Below the pieces are notes generated by a model. That model had not been told where the DNA came from, did not search any database, and worked only from the letters and a program-made list of their open reading frames with translations. The translations under genes were made by a program, and so were the position numbers. Of a DNA stretch of 25,207 nucleotides, positions 6,445-14,392 are shown piece by piece (position 1 is the first letter of the stretch; every line of letters begins with the position of its first letter). The DNA is from Nitrospirota bacterium (lineage in GTDB: Bacteria; Nitrospirota; Thermodesulfovibrionia; Thermodesulfovibrionales; Magnetobacteriaceae), in assembly GCA_015232165.1 (NCBI GenBank), contig JADGAE010000005.1:1-25207 (forward strand), in the 5' to 3' direction.

Positions 6445-8781
6445 TTACCATAAAACCGAGGGGTAAGATTTCTTCCTGCCTCTTTTCCAGAAGTCTATCA
6501 GGTAGAATTCCAGCAAGGGTTTGTCATCGGTTAAGACGGGGATGGCGGAGTTGGTGATGTTTCCCGTTGGTTTTATATTGGCGAAAAAAGAGACCGGTAT
6601 GGCTTCCAACTCGGTGAGGTCTCCTGCGACTTTTGGGTTTTTGAGCCTTTTCATGATCGTTTCTACGGAGACGTCAAGCGGTTTCATGGAGCCAATTACG
6701 TGAACGCCAACCCCGTTGTGCCCCATAATGAAGTACATGTGTGGAAATACCGTGTTTACGGTATAAAACAACATACTGAAAGTTAACTCGTCGTCAACCC
6801 CCCCCTTGCCGGGTACAGGTATCCAATGAGCAAAGATGCCGTCATCCTTTAATCTGGACTTTGCAAGCTCAATGAAATCGCGAGAATACAGATGATTAAC
6901 GCCGGCGGCATCAATAGGCGGAGGCGGATCAATGGTGATTACATCAAAGCGCTCTTTGGTCAATTTCAGGAAGTTTCTTGCGTCGTCTACAACGATCCTG
7001 CCCTTGGGGTAGTGGCGAATGTTCTTGGCATCAGCATAGAAGTAATCGAAGGCCTCTACAACCTCATCGACCAGCTCCACGACGGTAACGTAGCCGCCGT
7101 GCGATATTGCCGAACGGTACGTCGTGCCCATGCCAAAGCACAGGACAAGGGTTTTTTCAGGGTTATGATGAAGCAACATGGGCAGGTGAGCCATCATCTT
7201 GGTGTCCGTAATCTTGATGGTCATGGACTTTGCATTTACAAGCAGTGCATATGCAAGTTTGCTGTTTGCCTTTTTGACCACGCTTGTTATCCCTTGAAGA
7301 CCGGGCTTGTGGTAGACCACCTCAACCGCACCACCAGTCTTGTTTTTTATGTTGGATACAAAATAGCTTTCGCCTCTCATTTTATATAGACTTATGATAG
7401 TCATGACCACCGCAAGCAGTGTCAGAAAAACAAAAGTCGGTTCTTTTGCCGGGGATTTTCCTCCGATATAAAAAAACAAGAAACAAAACACCGCCGTTGA
7501 GATAAAGTACAAAAAAGCAATCATGTATATTGCATCCAGGAAGTCCAGGTTCGGTGCAATGACAAACCCCGCAGCCAGGGAGCCTGCGGTGGCCCCTAAT
7601 GTGTTGTACGTGTATGCCCTGCTGACACTCTCTCCCTTGGCGTCATCGGCCATGGGATTAATTATTCTCGTTGTCAACGAAAAACACGCCCCGCAAAACA
7701 ATGCCAACGGTACCAGCAGGCTAAATACGTTGAGGTAACTAAGCATGATCGTACCGACGCTAACCATCTTTTCACTTAAATGAGACACCCTGTTGACAAG
7801 GGAACCAAATTGATGTAAAGCAAAGACAGTCCACAACCCCATGACAAAGAGTAACATGGTAAGCCAAAGAAACAGGCGTTTGAGTCTCTTTACGACAAGC
7901 GCCATAAACCAACTGCCCAAGGCAATACCAACCAAAAATAACAACACTATCAAAGAAAACCCATATGTTGAGTTGTGCACCAGGGTGGAGAGTATCCTTG
8001 TCCACAGCACCTCGGAGGCCATTGCAAGGGCACCGCTTACCGTCAGGACAGCAACGGCCAGGGCCTCCGGTGTATCAAAGGTGTCCTCTGAGTGGTTTAC
8101 CTCCGCTGAAGGTGACACGGCAATTTGACCGGAGAGTTTAAACGCGGCAATGGCAACAAGGAAGTTAAGCACCGCCGCCAGGGAATTCGTAGCCCGCAAC
8201 CCAATAAGCTCAAACAGGAAAAACCCTGCCGCAAGCGTGCCCAAGGCCGCACCAAAGGTATTAAAGGCATAGAGCATGCCCACCTTCCACTTCGATGAGA
8301 AGGAGGAGACGCCGCTTAAACGCAGACAATCCGTCAGCACAGGCAGAGTGGCACCCATTAGAGACGTCGGAACAAGGAGTCCGCAAAACACCAGCACCAC
8401 CCTCAGGGTCAGGCTGTATGCCGTTGATGAGCCGTCGTTTAGGAGTGAGCTGAAAACCGTATCTATTAGCCACAGAAAGAGAGGAAAGGCAACGGCAAAC
8501 AGCCCTATGCCTATCTCCAGCAGTCCGTAGAGCCTCATGGGATTGCCCATAAGATTTATTGACTTCCCGGTTATTAACTTTCCGGTTAGCAACCTCCCGG
8601 CAAGCAGGCTTCCAATTGCCATACCCAGCATAAAACATCCCAGTATGATAGAGATGGATATTGTCGTGTTGCCAAAGACAAGTCCCAACCATCTTGCCCA
8701 TATAACTTGATAAATCAGGGCAGAAGCGCCGGACACCGTAAATATTATGTATACCTTAAAGTCATTCAGCGGCTTAGACAT
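6445..8781 (-). CDS. MFS-like membrane / spermidine-synthase-like fusion protein, paralogue 2
   Basis: A 778-residue two-part protein. Residues 1-470 are hydrophobic with about a dozen membrane helices, beginning with the conserved SGASALIYQVIWARWLG of the 'fused MFS/spermidine synthase' family. Residues 480-778 are a soluble spermidine-synthase-like Rossmann domain: LVLCFGMGTTYRS (546-556, the SAM/dcSAM-binding loop), VVEL (567-570), VVDDARNFL (597-605) and FDVITIDPPPP (612-622). In true SpeE the last segment contains D-S-x-D-P with a catalytic Asp; here the second Asp is Pro, so polyamine synthesis is unlikely and the reaction is unknown. The start is preceded by TGAGG at 10 nt. It is the distal gene of a three-gene operon, 32 nt after its paralogue. 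Confidence 0.8.
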   Translation of the reverse strand: MSKPLNDFKVYIIFTVSGASALIYQVIWARWLGLVFGNTTISISIILGCFMLGMAIGSLLAGRLLTGKLITGKSINLMGNPMRLYGLLEIGIGLFAVAFPLFLWLIDTVFSSLLNDGSSTAYSLTLRVVLVFCGLLVPTSLMGATLPVLTDCLRLSGVSSFSSKWKVGMLYAFNTFGAALGTLAAGFFLFELIGLRATNSLAAVLNFLVAIAAFKLSGQIAVSPSAEVNHSEDTFDTPEALAVAVLTVSGALAMASEVLWTRILSTLVHNSTYGFSLIVLLFLVGIALGSWFMALVVKRLKRLFLWLTMLLFVMGLWTVFALHQFGSLVNRVSHLSEKMVSVGTIMLSYLNVFSLLVPLALFCGACFSLTTRIINPMADDAKGESVSRAYTYNTLGATAGSLAAGFVIAPNLDFLDAIYMIAFLYFISTAVFCFLFFYIGGKSPAKEPTFVFLTLLAVVMTIISLYKMRGESYFVSNIKNKTGGAVEVVYHKPGLQGITSVVKKANSKLAYALLVNAKSMTIKITDTKMMAHLPMLLHHNPEKTLVLCFGMGTTYRSAISHGGYVTVVELVDEVVEAFDYFYADAKNIRHYPKGRIVVDDARNFLKLTKERFDVITIDPPPPIDAAGVNHLYSRDFIELAKSRLKDDGIFAHWIPVPGKGGVDDELTFSMLFYTVNTVFPHMYFIMGHNGVGVHVIGSMKPLDVSVETIMKRLKNPKVAGDLTELEAIPVSFFANIKPTGNITNSAIPVLTDDKPLLEFYLIDFWKRGRKKSYPSVLW

Positions 8782-8813
8782 TTGGTGACGGCCTCAAGAT
8801 AGTGTCCGTGGTC

Positions 8814-11135
8814 TTACCATACAACAAAGGGGTAAGATTTTTTTCTGTTTTTCTTCCATAGGTCTATCAAATAGAACTCCAGTAGTGGTTTGTCATCGGT
8901 TACGACAGGGATGGTATCGGAGAAAATGTTTCCTACCGGTTTTACATTAGTAAAGAACAGGGGTGATACGTCTTCCATTTCCGTGAGGTCTCTTGTAACT
9001 TCCGTGTTGGTGAGTCTCTTGGCGATCCTCTCCGGAGAGATATCAAGAGGTTTCATGGAGCCAATTACGTGCACTCCAATCTGGTTGTAACCCATTACGA
9101 AGTACACGTGTGGGAAGACCCTGCTTATGGTATAAAACAGCATGCTGAAAGTCAGCTCGTCGTCAACCCCTGCCATAGAGCCGGGCATTGGTATCCAATG
9201 AGCAAAGATACCGTCATCCGTTAATCGAGTCTTTACAAGTTCGATGAAGTCCTTTGAGTACAGGTGGTTAACCCCGGCGGCGTCAATGGGGGGCGGCGGG
9301 TCGATAGTGATTACATCAAAGCGCTCTTTGGTCAATTTCAGGAAGTTTCGTGCATCGTTTATGACAATTCTTCCCTTTGGGTATTGTCGAATCTTTTTGG
9401 CGTCGGCATAGAAGTGGTCAAAGACCTCGACGACCTCATCGACTAGTTCCACAACGGTGACGTACCCCCCGTGGGAGATGGCTGAACGGTACGTTGTGCC
9501 CATGCCAAAACACAGGACAAGCGTTTTTTCGGGACTCTTGTGAAGCAACATGGGCAGATGAGCCATAATCTTGGTGTCCGTAGCCTTGATGGTCATGTAT
9601 TTTCCATTTACAAGCAAGGCATATGCCAGTTTCTTTTTTGTTTCCTTAAACACACTTGTTATCCCCTGTATGCCGGGCTTGTGGTACACCACCTCGATCA
9701 ACCCCCTGGTCTTTTCCCTTATGTTGGAGACAAAGCGGCTTTCTCCCCTCATGTTATAAAGACTTATGACCGTCAGGGCCACCGCCGCCAGTGTCAGTAT
9801 AACAAACGCCGGTTCCTTTGACACCGTTTTTTTGCCGATATAAAAGAACAAGCTACAAAACACCGCGGTTGACAGGAAGTACAAAAAGGCAACCATATAT
9901 ATGGAATCCAGGAAGTCCAGCCTGGGCGCAATGACAAAGCCGGCTACCAACGAACCAACGGTGGCCCCCAGGGTATTGTACGAGTATGCCCTGCCGACAC
10001 TCTCGCCCCCGGCGTCCTCCTGCAGGGGGTTAATTATCCGTGTGGTCAGCGAAAAACACGCCCCGCAAAGCAATGCCAGTGGTATGAGCATACTGAATAC
10101 TTTTAGATAACTAAGCATGATCGTAGAGAGACTAACCACCTTTTCGCTTAAATGAGACACGCTTGCGGCAAGAGCACTAAAGTGATGTAAGGCAAAGATA
10201 GTCCACACCCCCATTGCAAAGAGTAGTATGACTAGCCAAAGAAACAAGCGATTGAGTCTCTTTACGATAAGTGCCATCAACCAACTCCCCAAGGCAATAC
10301 CAACCAGGAATAGCAGCACTATTAAGGAAAACCCATATGTTGAATTATGCACGAGCGTGGAAAGCGTTCTTGCCCACAACACCTCGGAGGCCATTGCAAG
10401 GGCACCGCTTGTTGTCAGGACGGCAACGGCCAGGGCCTCCCGGGGATTAAAGGTGCCCTCTGAGCGGTTTACTTCCACCGGAGGTGGTACACCAATCCGA
10501 GCGGAGAGTTTAAATGCGGTGATGGCCACAAGGAAGTTAAGTACTGCGGCCAGGGAGTTTGTAGCCCTCAGCCCGATAAGCTCAAACAGGAAAAACCCTG
10601 CCACAAGCGTGCCAAAGGCCGCGCCAAAGGTATTAAAAGCATAGAGCATGCCCACTTTCCACCTTGATGACGAGGTCCCCCCCTCTAAGCGCAAGCAATC
10701 CGTCAGCACAGGCAGGGTGGCACCCATAAGAGACGTCGGAATGAGCAGACCGCAAAATACCAGTATCACCCTTAAGGTCAAACCATATATGGCCGGAGAG
10801 CTATCGTTTAAGAGTAGGCTGAAAATCAAATCAATAAGCCATAGAAATAAAGGAAAGGCAACGGCAAACAGCCCTATTCCTATCTCCAAGAGGCCATAGA
10901 CTCTCATAAGACTGCCCATACGAGTTATTAACTTTCCGTGCAGCAACCTTCCGGCAAGCCGGCTTCCAATTGCCATACCCAGCATAAAGCATCCCAGTAT
11001 GATAGAGATGGATATTGTCGTGTTGCCAAAGACAAGCCCCAACCACCTTGCCCATATAATTTGATAAATCAGAGCGGACGCACCGGATACCGTAAATATT
11101 ATGTATACCTTGAGGTCGCTCAGGGTTTTGGGCAT
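8814..11135 (-). CDS. MFS-like membrane / spermidine-synthase-like fusion protein, paralogue 1
   Basis: A 773-residue paralogue of the next gene, highly similar along the whole length (for example both contain CFGMGTTYRSAISHGGYVTV and ITIDPPPPIDAAGVNHLYS), so a tandem duplication produced the pair. The architecture is the same: about 12 membrane helices, then a SpeE-like domain lacking the usual second Asp of the D-S-x-D-P motif. No clear Shine-Dalgarno precedes the ATG; the start is chosen because both paralogues begin in the same way (MPKTLSDLKVYIIFTVSG and MSKPLNDFKVYIIFTVSG). The gene starts 27 nt after the receiver-HDOD gene, consistent with one transcript. The difference is greatest in loops and near the C-terminus, suggesting divergence of function rather than very recent copying. 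Confidence 0.8.
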   Translation of the reverse strand: MPKTLSDLKVYIIFTVSGASALIYQIIWARWLGLVFGNTTISISIILGCFMLGMAIGSRLAGRLLHGKLITRMGSLMRVYGLLEIGIGLFAVAFPLFLWLIDLIFSLLLNDSSPAIYGLTLRVILVFCGLLIPTSLMGATLPVLTDCLRLEGGTSSSRWKVGMLYAFNTFGAAFGTLVAGFFLFELIGLRATNSLAAVLNFLVAITAFKLSARIGVPPPVEVNRSEGTFNPREALAVAVLTTSGALAMASEVLWARTLSTLVHNSTYGFSLIVLLFLVGIALGSWLMALIVKRLNRLFLWLVILLFAMGVWTIFALHHFSALAASVSHLSEKVVSLSTIMLSYLKVFSMLIPLALLCGACFSLTTRIINPLQEDAGGESVGRAYSYNTLGATVGSLVAGFVIAPRLDFLDSIYMVAFLYFLSTAVFCSLFFYIGKKTVSKEPAFVILTLAAVALTVISLYNMRGESRFVSNIREKTRGLIEVVYHKPGIQGITSVFKETKKKLAYALLVNGKYMTIKATDTKIMAHLPMLLHKSPEKTLVLCFGMGTTYRSAISHGGYVTVVELVDEVVEVFDHFYADAKKIRQYPKGRIVINDARNFLKLTKERFDVITIDPPPPIDAAGVNHLYSKDFIELVKTRLTDDGIFAHWIPMPGSMAGVDDELTFSMLFYTISRVFPHVYFVMGYNQIGVHVIGSMKPLDISPERIAKRLTNTEVTRDLTEMEDVSPLFFTNVKPVGNIFSDTIPVVTDDKPLLEFYLIDLWKKNRKKSYPFVVW

Positions 11136-11162
11136 TTTAACTATGCATCAGACGGTAGGTCT

Positions 11163-12407
11163 TTAGAGATCGTAAGAGATGCTTTCCAGGACATTATAGG
11201 CATCTTCTTTAAAGTCTTTTATGTCAAGGAGGTCCACATGCAGGTCTGCCAGAACTTTCTCATGTATGCTTGCAAAAGACTCGTCGGTCTGTACGGGTGC
11301 CGTGCCTGAATAGCCGTAGGAGAGACAGATATGTTCGGCGAGGGTCAGGATCGCCCATAACGACCTTACCTCTTCGTAGTTTGGAGTACCGTGAGCAATG
11401 TCTATCCCTATGGAGTGATGGTTTCTTATTACCTTAAAATACTTGTCTCCAATCCCCCATGTCTTTACTATTAAGCTGCCTATGTCTGCATGGTTTGAGT
11501 TGTACCTTTGCTCTTCCTGCTCAATTACTTCAATTGCACCGGACATGGAAAGATCGGCAATATCTTCATAATCGCCAAACTTTTTCAGAAACAAAGGGAT
11601 TGCGCAATCATGGAATAATCCGATAAGATAAGAGCTGTCAACGTATTGCGGGGCCTGCTTTCTCGCAATATAGCCACAGATCGTAGCGCAGGCAAGAGAG
11701 TGTTTCCAGAACTTCTCACTGACAATACCGGCTTCCCTTAAAGAACCCTGTAACGCTACGGATAATACCATACTACTAAAGGCATTCAACCCCAAAATAT
11801 TTAAGGCCCTTTCAACACTGTCTACTTTACCGGAGGCATACACCGGTGAATTAGCCAACTTGATTAGTAACGCCGCAACGGAGACATCTTTCTTTATCTG
11901 CTCTATCATCTTTGTTAGGGACGGTTTTGGTTTTTTTAATTCGCTATACAACTCGGTGACAACCGCAGGACATGGCGGTATCTTTAGGGTTGTTATAGGC
12001 GCCTGTTGTTTCTTTGAGTCTTCAGGGGCTTTTGCCCTTACCTTTTCCAGGTATGGTTTAAGCTTCTGCTCAAGGACATGATTTTCAACCGGCTTCATGA
12101 TATACTCCGTCACGGAGGCGTTTAAGCAGACCATTATACTTTCCCTGTCACGCCGTTGCGTAATGATTATAAAAGGGACACTTGCCGTCATCTTGTCCTG
12201 TCTCACCTTGACAAGCAACTTATGACCATCGACATATTCATAATCCCAGTCGCTTATGATAAGTTCATATGTCCTGTTTTCCTGCAGTTTTTTAAAGGCT
12301 TCCGTATCGTTGTAAACAATATCAAAGACTATATGTGGAAAGCTACTCTTAAGATAGCTTTCAATAACCTTGATGATTGTCATCGAATGTGAAATTATTA
12401 ACAACAT
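11163..12407 (-). CDS. Receiver-like domain plus HDOD domain signalling protein
   Basis: A 414-residue cytoplasmic protein. Residues 1-125 form a CheY-like receiver with the phospho-acceptor position D53 (IISDWDYEYVDG), T83 and K105 (EYIMKPV). The N-terminal acidic pair that binds Mg2+ (normally V-D-D-S) reads I-S-H-S, so phosphorylation may be impaired. Residues about 140-390 are an HDOD domain, related to HD hydrolases, with LIGLFHDCAIPLF and HADIGSLIVKTWGI. HDOD proteins act in signalling and often connect to motility, c-di-GMP or stress regulation in other bacteria; here the partner is unknown. There is no Shine-Dalgarno before ATG, and the predicted transcript leader is only about a dozen nucleotides. 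It heads the operon with the two membrane fusion genes. Confidence 0.82.
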   Translation of the reverse strand: MLLIISHSMTIIKVIESYLKSSFPHIVFDIVYNDTEAFKKLQENRTYELIISDWDYEYVDGHKLLVKVRQDKMTASVPFIIITQRRDRESIMVCLNASVTEYIMKPVENHVLEQKLKPYLEKVRAKAPEDSKKQQAPITTLKIPPCPAVVTELYSELKKPKPSLTKMIEQIKKDVSVAALLIKLANSPVYASGKVDSVERALNILGLNAFSSMVLSVALQGSLREAGIVSEKFWKHSLACATICGYIARKQAPQYVDSSYLIGLFHDCAIPLFLKKFGDYEDIADLSMSGAIEVIEQEEQRYNSNHADIGSLIVKTWGIGDKYFKVIRNHHSIGIDIAHGTPNYEEVRSLWAILTLAEHICLSYGYSGTAPVQTDESFASIHEKVLADLHVDLLDIKDFKEDAYNVLESISYDL

Positions 12408-12425
12408 ACTATAAAACCAGTCATT

Positions 12426-12454
12426 AGTTTAAGACATGGTTGAGTTTTTGTCAA
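12426..12454 (-). promoter_or_regulatory. Promoter for the receiver-HDOD/fusion-protein operon
   Basis: Minus strand: perfect TTGACA (12454-12449), 17-nt spacer, TAAACT (12431-12426, four of six matches). The start site would be near 12420, giving a very short leader before the ATG at 12407. Confidence 0.6.
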
Positions 12455-12515
12455 GCGCTTTACCTCAAAAACAGAGGCGTTATCTTTAAATCTACAGCTC
12501 ACAGACCAAACGCTC

Positions 12516-13079
12516 CTAGAAGAGATCGGCCTTTCCACCACACAACCCTATGAGGTGAGACATGGCCTTGCCAACCTTTTCGGCGGATTTTTCGGAGTTG
12601 CAGATAAACGTTACTTCCTCTTGATTCGTCTCCGTTACAACTTCTTGTTTATTGTCGTCATAAGACATTTTTATTAGCTTCACGGCTTTTTTTCTCTCTT
12701 TTTTCTCCTCTTTTGAGCCGAGTATCACACCCGTATTTACAAAGTCAGTGTACAAGACAAACAGGGGGTCAAAGCCGTTTTTAATCACACCGGGGTCCAT
12801 TTCTTTTAAATGGAATATGTATTTTCTGTAACTTTGTCCAATATGTTTGACTTCCACAACAAAGGTGCAGTCGTCCTTTTCATCCGTATAGACCCTGCTT
12901 GTTATGTTTTCGGCTATCTTTAAGTTGTCGCATTTCTCTTGAATAAAGGCGATAGTTTCTTTTTTTGTCGGTTTGTCTTCCCCAAGTACAACAGGGGACA
13001 AACCAAACACCAAGACCAGCACCAATGGCACGAGCCTGAAAAACACCATCCGTATCTTCTTTGCATTTGTTTTTGTCAT
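12516..13079 (-). CDS. Exported protein of unknown function
   Basis: A 187-residue protein with a clear signal sequence: basic KTNAKKIR, hydrophobic core about residues 11-30 (VFFRLVPLVLVLVFGLSPVV) and a likely cleavage after LGE or nearby. The mature part is Lys/Glu-rich with alternating beta-like stretches, and ends in VGKAMSHLIGLCGGKADLF, a helix plus C-G-G pattern I have seen at the end of uncharacterised bacterial proteins. No enzyme motif is visible. GGAGGAG lies 9 nt before the ATG. It has its own strong promoter at 13143-13171 overlapping an inverted repeat, so it is probably separately regulated from the operon downstream. Confidence 0.65.
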   Translation of the reverse strand: MTKTNAKKIRMVFFRLVPLVLVLVFGLSPVVLGEDKPTKKETIAFIQEKCDNLKIAENITSRVYTDEKDDCTFVVEVKHIGQSYRKYIFHLKEMDPGVIKNGFDPLFVLYTDFVNTGVILGSKEEKKERKKAVKLIKMSYDDNKQEVVTETNQEEVTFICNSEKSAEKVGKAMSHLIGLCGGKADLF

Positions 13080-13133
13080 GTCAACAAACTCCTCCAGTAT
13101 TTAAGTGTATTATTTAGGATATCCAATCCGTAT

Positions 13134-13171
13134 CATGCTGCTATTGTAGCATGTTCTTTCAATGGAGTCAA
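13134..13171 (-). promoter_or_regulatory. Promoter with overlapping operator-like inverted repeat
   Basis: Minus strand: TTGACT (13171-13166), 17-nt spacer, TACAAT (13148-13143). The sequence CATGCT (13134-13139), 8-nt gap, AGCATG (13148-13153) is a perfect inverted repeat across the -10 and start-site region, placed where a repressor would act. Confidence 0.65.
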
Positions 13172-13359
13172 TTGTTCCGTCTTAAAAAAGCGATTCAGGG
13201 TGTAAAATTATTGGAGGGGCAAGAAAATTTCTTGAGCAGATACTTCCTTTGCATCTTTAATTTTGTGACAAAATATGTCAATCAGATGCTTATTGTTACA
13301 GCCTATGTTTTTTATGTTTTGACAACCTCCTTCTTCATAACCTTCAAGGTTAGCCCTGA
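13172..13359. other. Intergenic stretch without recognisable gene
   Basis: Between the promoter of the exported protein and repeat copy F I see only A/T-rich sequence and a small palindrome AACCTTCAAGGTT (13340-13352). An open frame of 71 codons across it has no ribosome-binding site and no recognisable content. From 13545 to 13715 there is likewise nothing beyond the upstream region of the pilin-like gene. Confidence 0.5.
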
Positions 13360-13544
13360 TTTATAGCGCGTTTCGATTGGATTAACTACAAAATTCACGG
13401 CACTTTTATGGGGTCAAGGGGACTGGTCCCCTTGCAGGGGGGATTTGAAGGGGGGAGGAGTCGCCCCCTTCTTTCTTCGTTTGAATGGGCAGGTACTTTA
13501 TTTTCACGGTAAAAATTGGAGTTGCACCCGGTGGTTTCTATAAA
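13360..13544 (+). mobile_element. Dispersed MITE-like element, copy F
   Basis: The left end TTTATAGCGCG...GATTGG is identical to the solo end after leuD. The core includes CAAGGGGAC-TG-GTCCCCTTG (13415-13434), a 9-bp stem. The right end reads TTGCACCC...CTATAAA (13522-13544), so TTTATAG/CTATAAA are 7-bp terminal inverted repeats. The segment 13463-13513 is identical to part of copy B. No clear target duplication. Confidence 0.65.
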
Positions 13545-13715
13545 ACAACTTGCAAATTGGCGGCAAATATGTCAGCATATGTTAATGAAAGACTATTTTG
13601 AATTGATACGCGGCAGTAGTAACGTATTCCGTGACTTTGACCGTTTCAGGCGATGGGTGTTATCGTGATCTCTCTTAATCTTGACCGTCATGAGCGTGGG
13701 CAATATCAAGTTATA

Positions 13716-14117
13716 ATGTTACGGAGGCAGCAGTGCGGCATGACGATCATAGAGTTATTGATCGTGATATTTATTATATCGATGGTGTTTTCCGTAGCCC
13801 TGCCCGTGACGCTCAAGACATATCAGCGTTATACGGCCTCTCTGGAGGCTGAGAAGGTACTGGTGCTGATGTCCGGGGTACAGAGGGAGAGTTTTGCCAC
13901 GGGTTTTGACAGTTTTGTCAGGACGGTTGACGGCGTGATAGTCATAAACAATGAGGAACACCCCATACCCAATACGTTTGCAAGTCTGAAAAGGTCGATT
14001 GTCTTTTATGGCAACGGCACGACCTCCGGCGGAGAAGTGGTTGTCTACGTAAACGACTTCACGTTTCTCGTCACCGTAACCGCCCCCTTTGCCGGCATGT
14101 CCATGATACAAGGATAG
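13716..14117 (+). CDS. Type IV pilin-like protein with prepilin N-terminus (GspH/FimT-like)
   Basis: Exported pseudopilin/minor pilin candidate. With the ATG at 13716 it has 133 residues and an 8-residue leader ending in Gly, then MTIIELLIVIFIISMVFSVALPV: a prepilin peptidase site with Glu at mature position 5 and the hydrophobic assembly helix. The rest (about 100 residues, beta-rich, VYVNDFTFLVTVTAP) resembles small GspH/FimT-type minor pilins in size only. An upstream in-frame ATG (13653) would give a 29-residue leader, which is less typical. Neither start has a good Shine-Dalgarno. No other pilus genes are adjacent. Its TAG stop coincides with the 8-bp duplication made by the element inserted at 14118. 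Confidence 0.75.
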   Translation: MLRRQQCGMTIIELLIVIFIISMVFSVALPVTLKTYQRYTASLEAEKVLVLMSGVQRESFATGFDSFVRTVDGVIVINNEEHPIPNTFASLKRSIVFYGNGTTSGGEVVVYVNDFTFLVTVTAPFAGMSMIQG

Positions 14118-14310
14118 GGGTGCATAAAAAAAGTGGTGGGTGCCTTTGGGAAAGAAAGGGGCGTCTTGTGGCCGGGGTGCCCCACCCCCTCCGCTCGCAT
14201 AGCGACGTTACCGCGCCCCCTTCAGAACCCCCTGCAAGGGGGCCAGCCCCCTTGCCCCCCTTATATGCACTTTTATTACCACTTGTTATCCACCAAAGAT
14301 TTATGCACCC
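14118..14310 (-). mobile_element. Dispersed MITE-like element, copy G, with intact TIRs and 8-bp target duplication
   Basis: The ends are GGGTGCATAAA (14118-14128) and TTTATGCACCC (14300-14310), an 11-bp perfect terminal inverted repeat with further partial matches inward (GGTGG). The flanks are AAGGATAG at 14110-14117 and again at 14311-14318. Inside, in reverse orientation, are the family core hairpins (CAAGGGGGC-CA-GCCCCCTTG) and the GCGCGGTAACGTCGCTATGCG segment. There is no coding capacity for a transposase in 193 bp. Confidence 0.85.
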
Positions 14311-14325
14311 AAGGATAGCGTAATT

Positions 14326-14355
14326 TTGAAAATCCAATCCGGACTATGATATAGT
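14326..14355 (+). promoter_or_regulatory. Possible promoter for the acyltransferase gene
   Basis: TTGAAA, 18-nt spacer, TATAGT, about 37 nt before the ATG at 14393. It lies just downstream of element G, so the acyltransferase may be expressed independently of the pilin-like gene. Confidence 0.45.
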
Positions 14356-14392
14356 TGTATATTATGAGCCGGTTGAAGATAACGTAGGGGTT

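Noticed and set aside
13151..13366. 71-codon open frame on the plus strand with hydrophobic residues
   Set aside because: It overlaps the promoter of the opposite-strand gene, has no ribosome-binding site, and ends in the repeat copy F; no recognisable content.
13653..13715. Earlier ATG start of the pilin-like gene
   Set aside because: It would give a 29-residue leader before the prepilin cleavage site; the ATG at 13716 gives the usual short leader.
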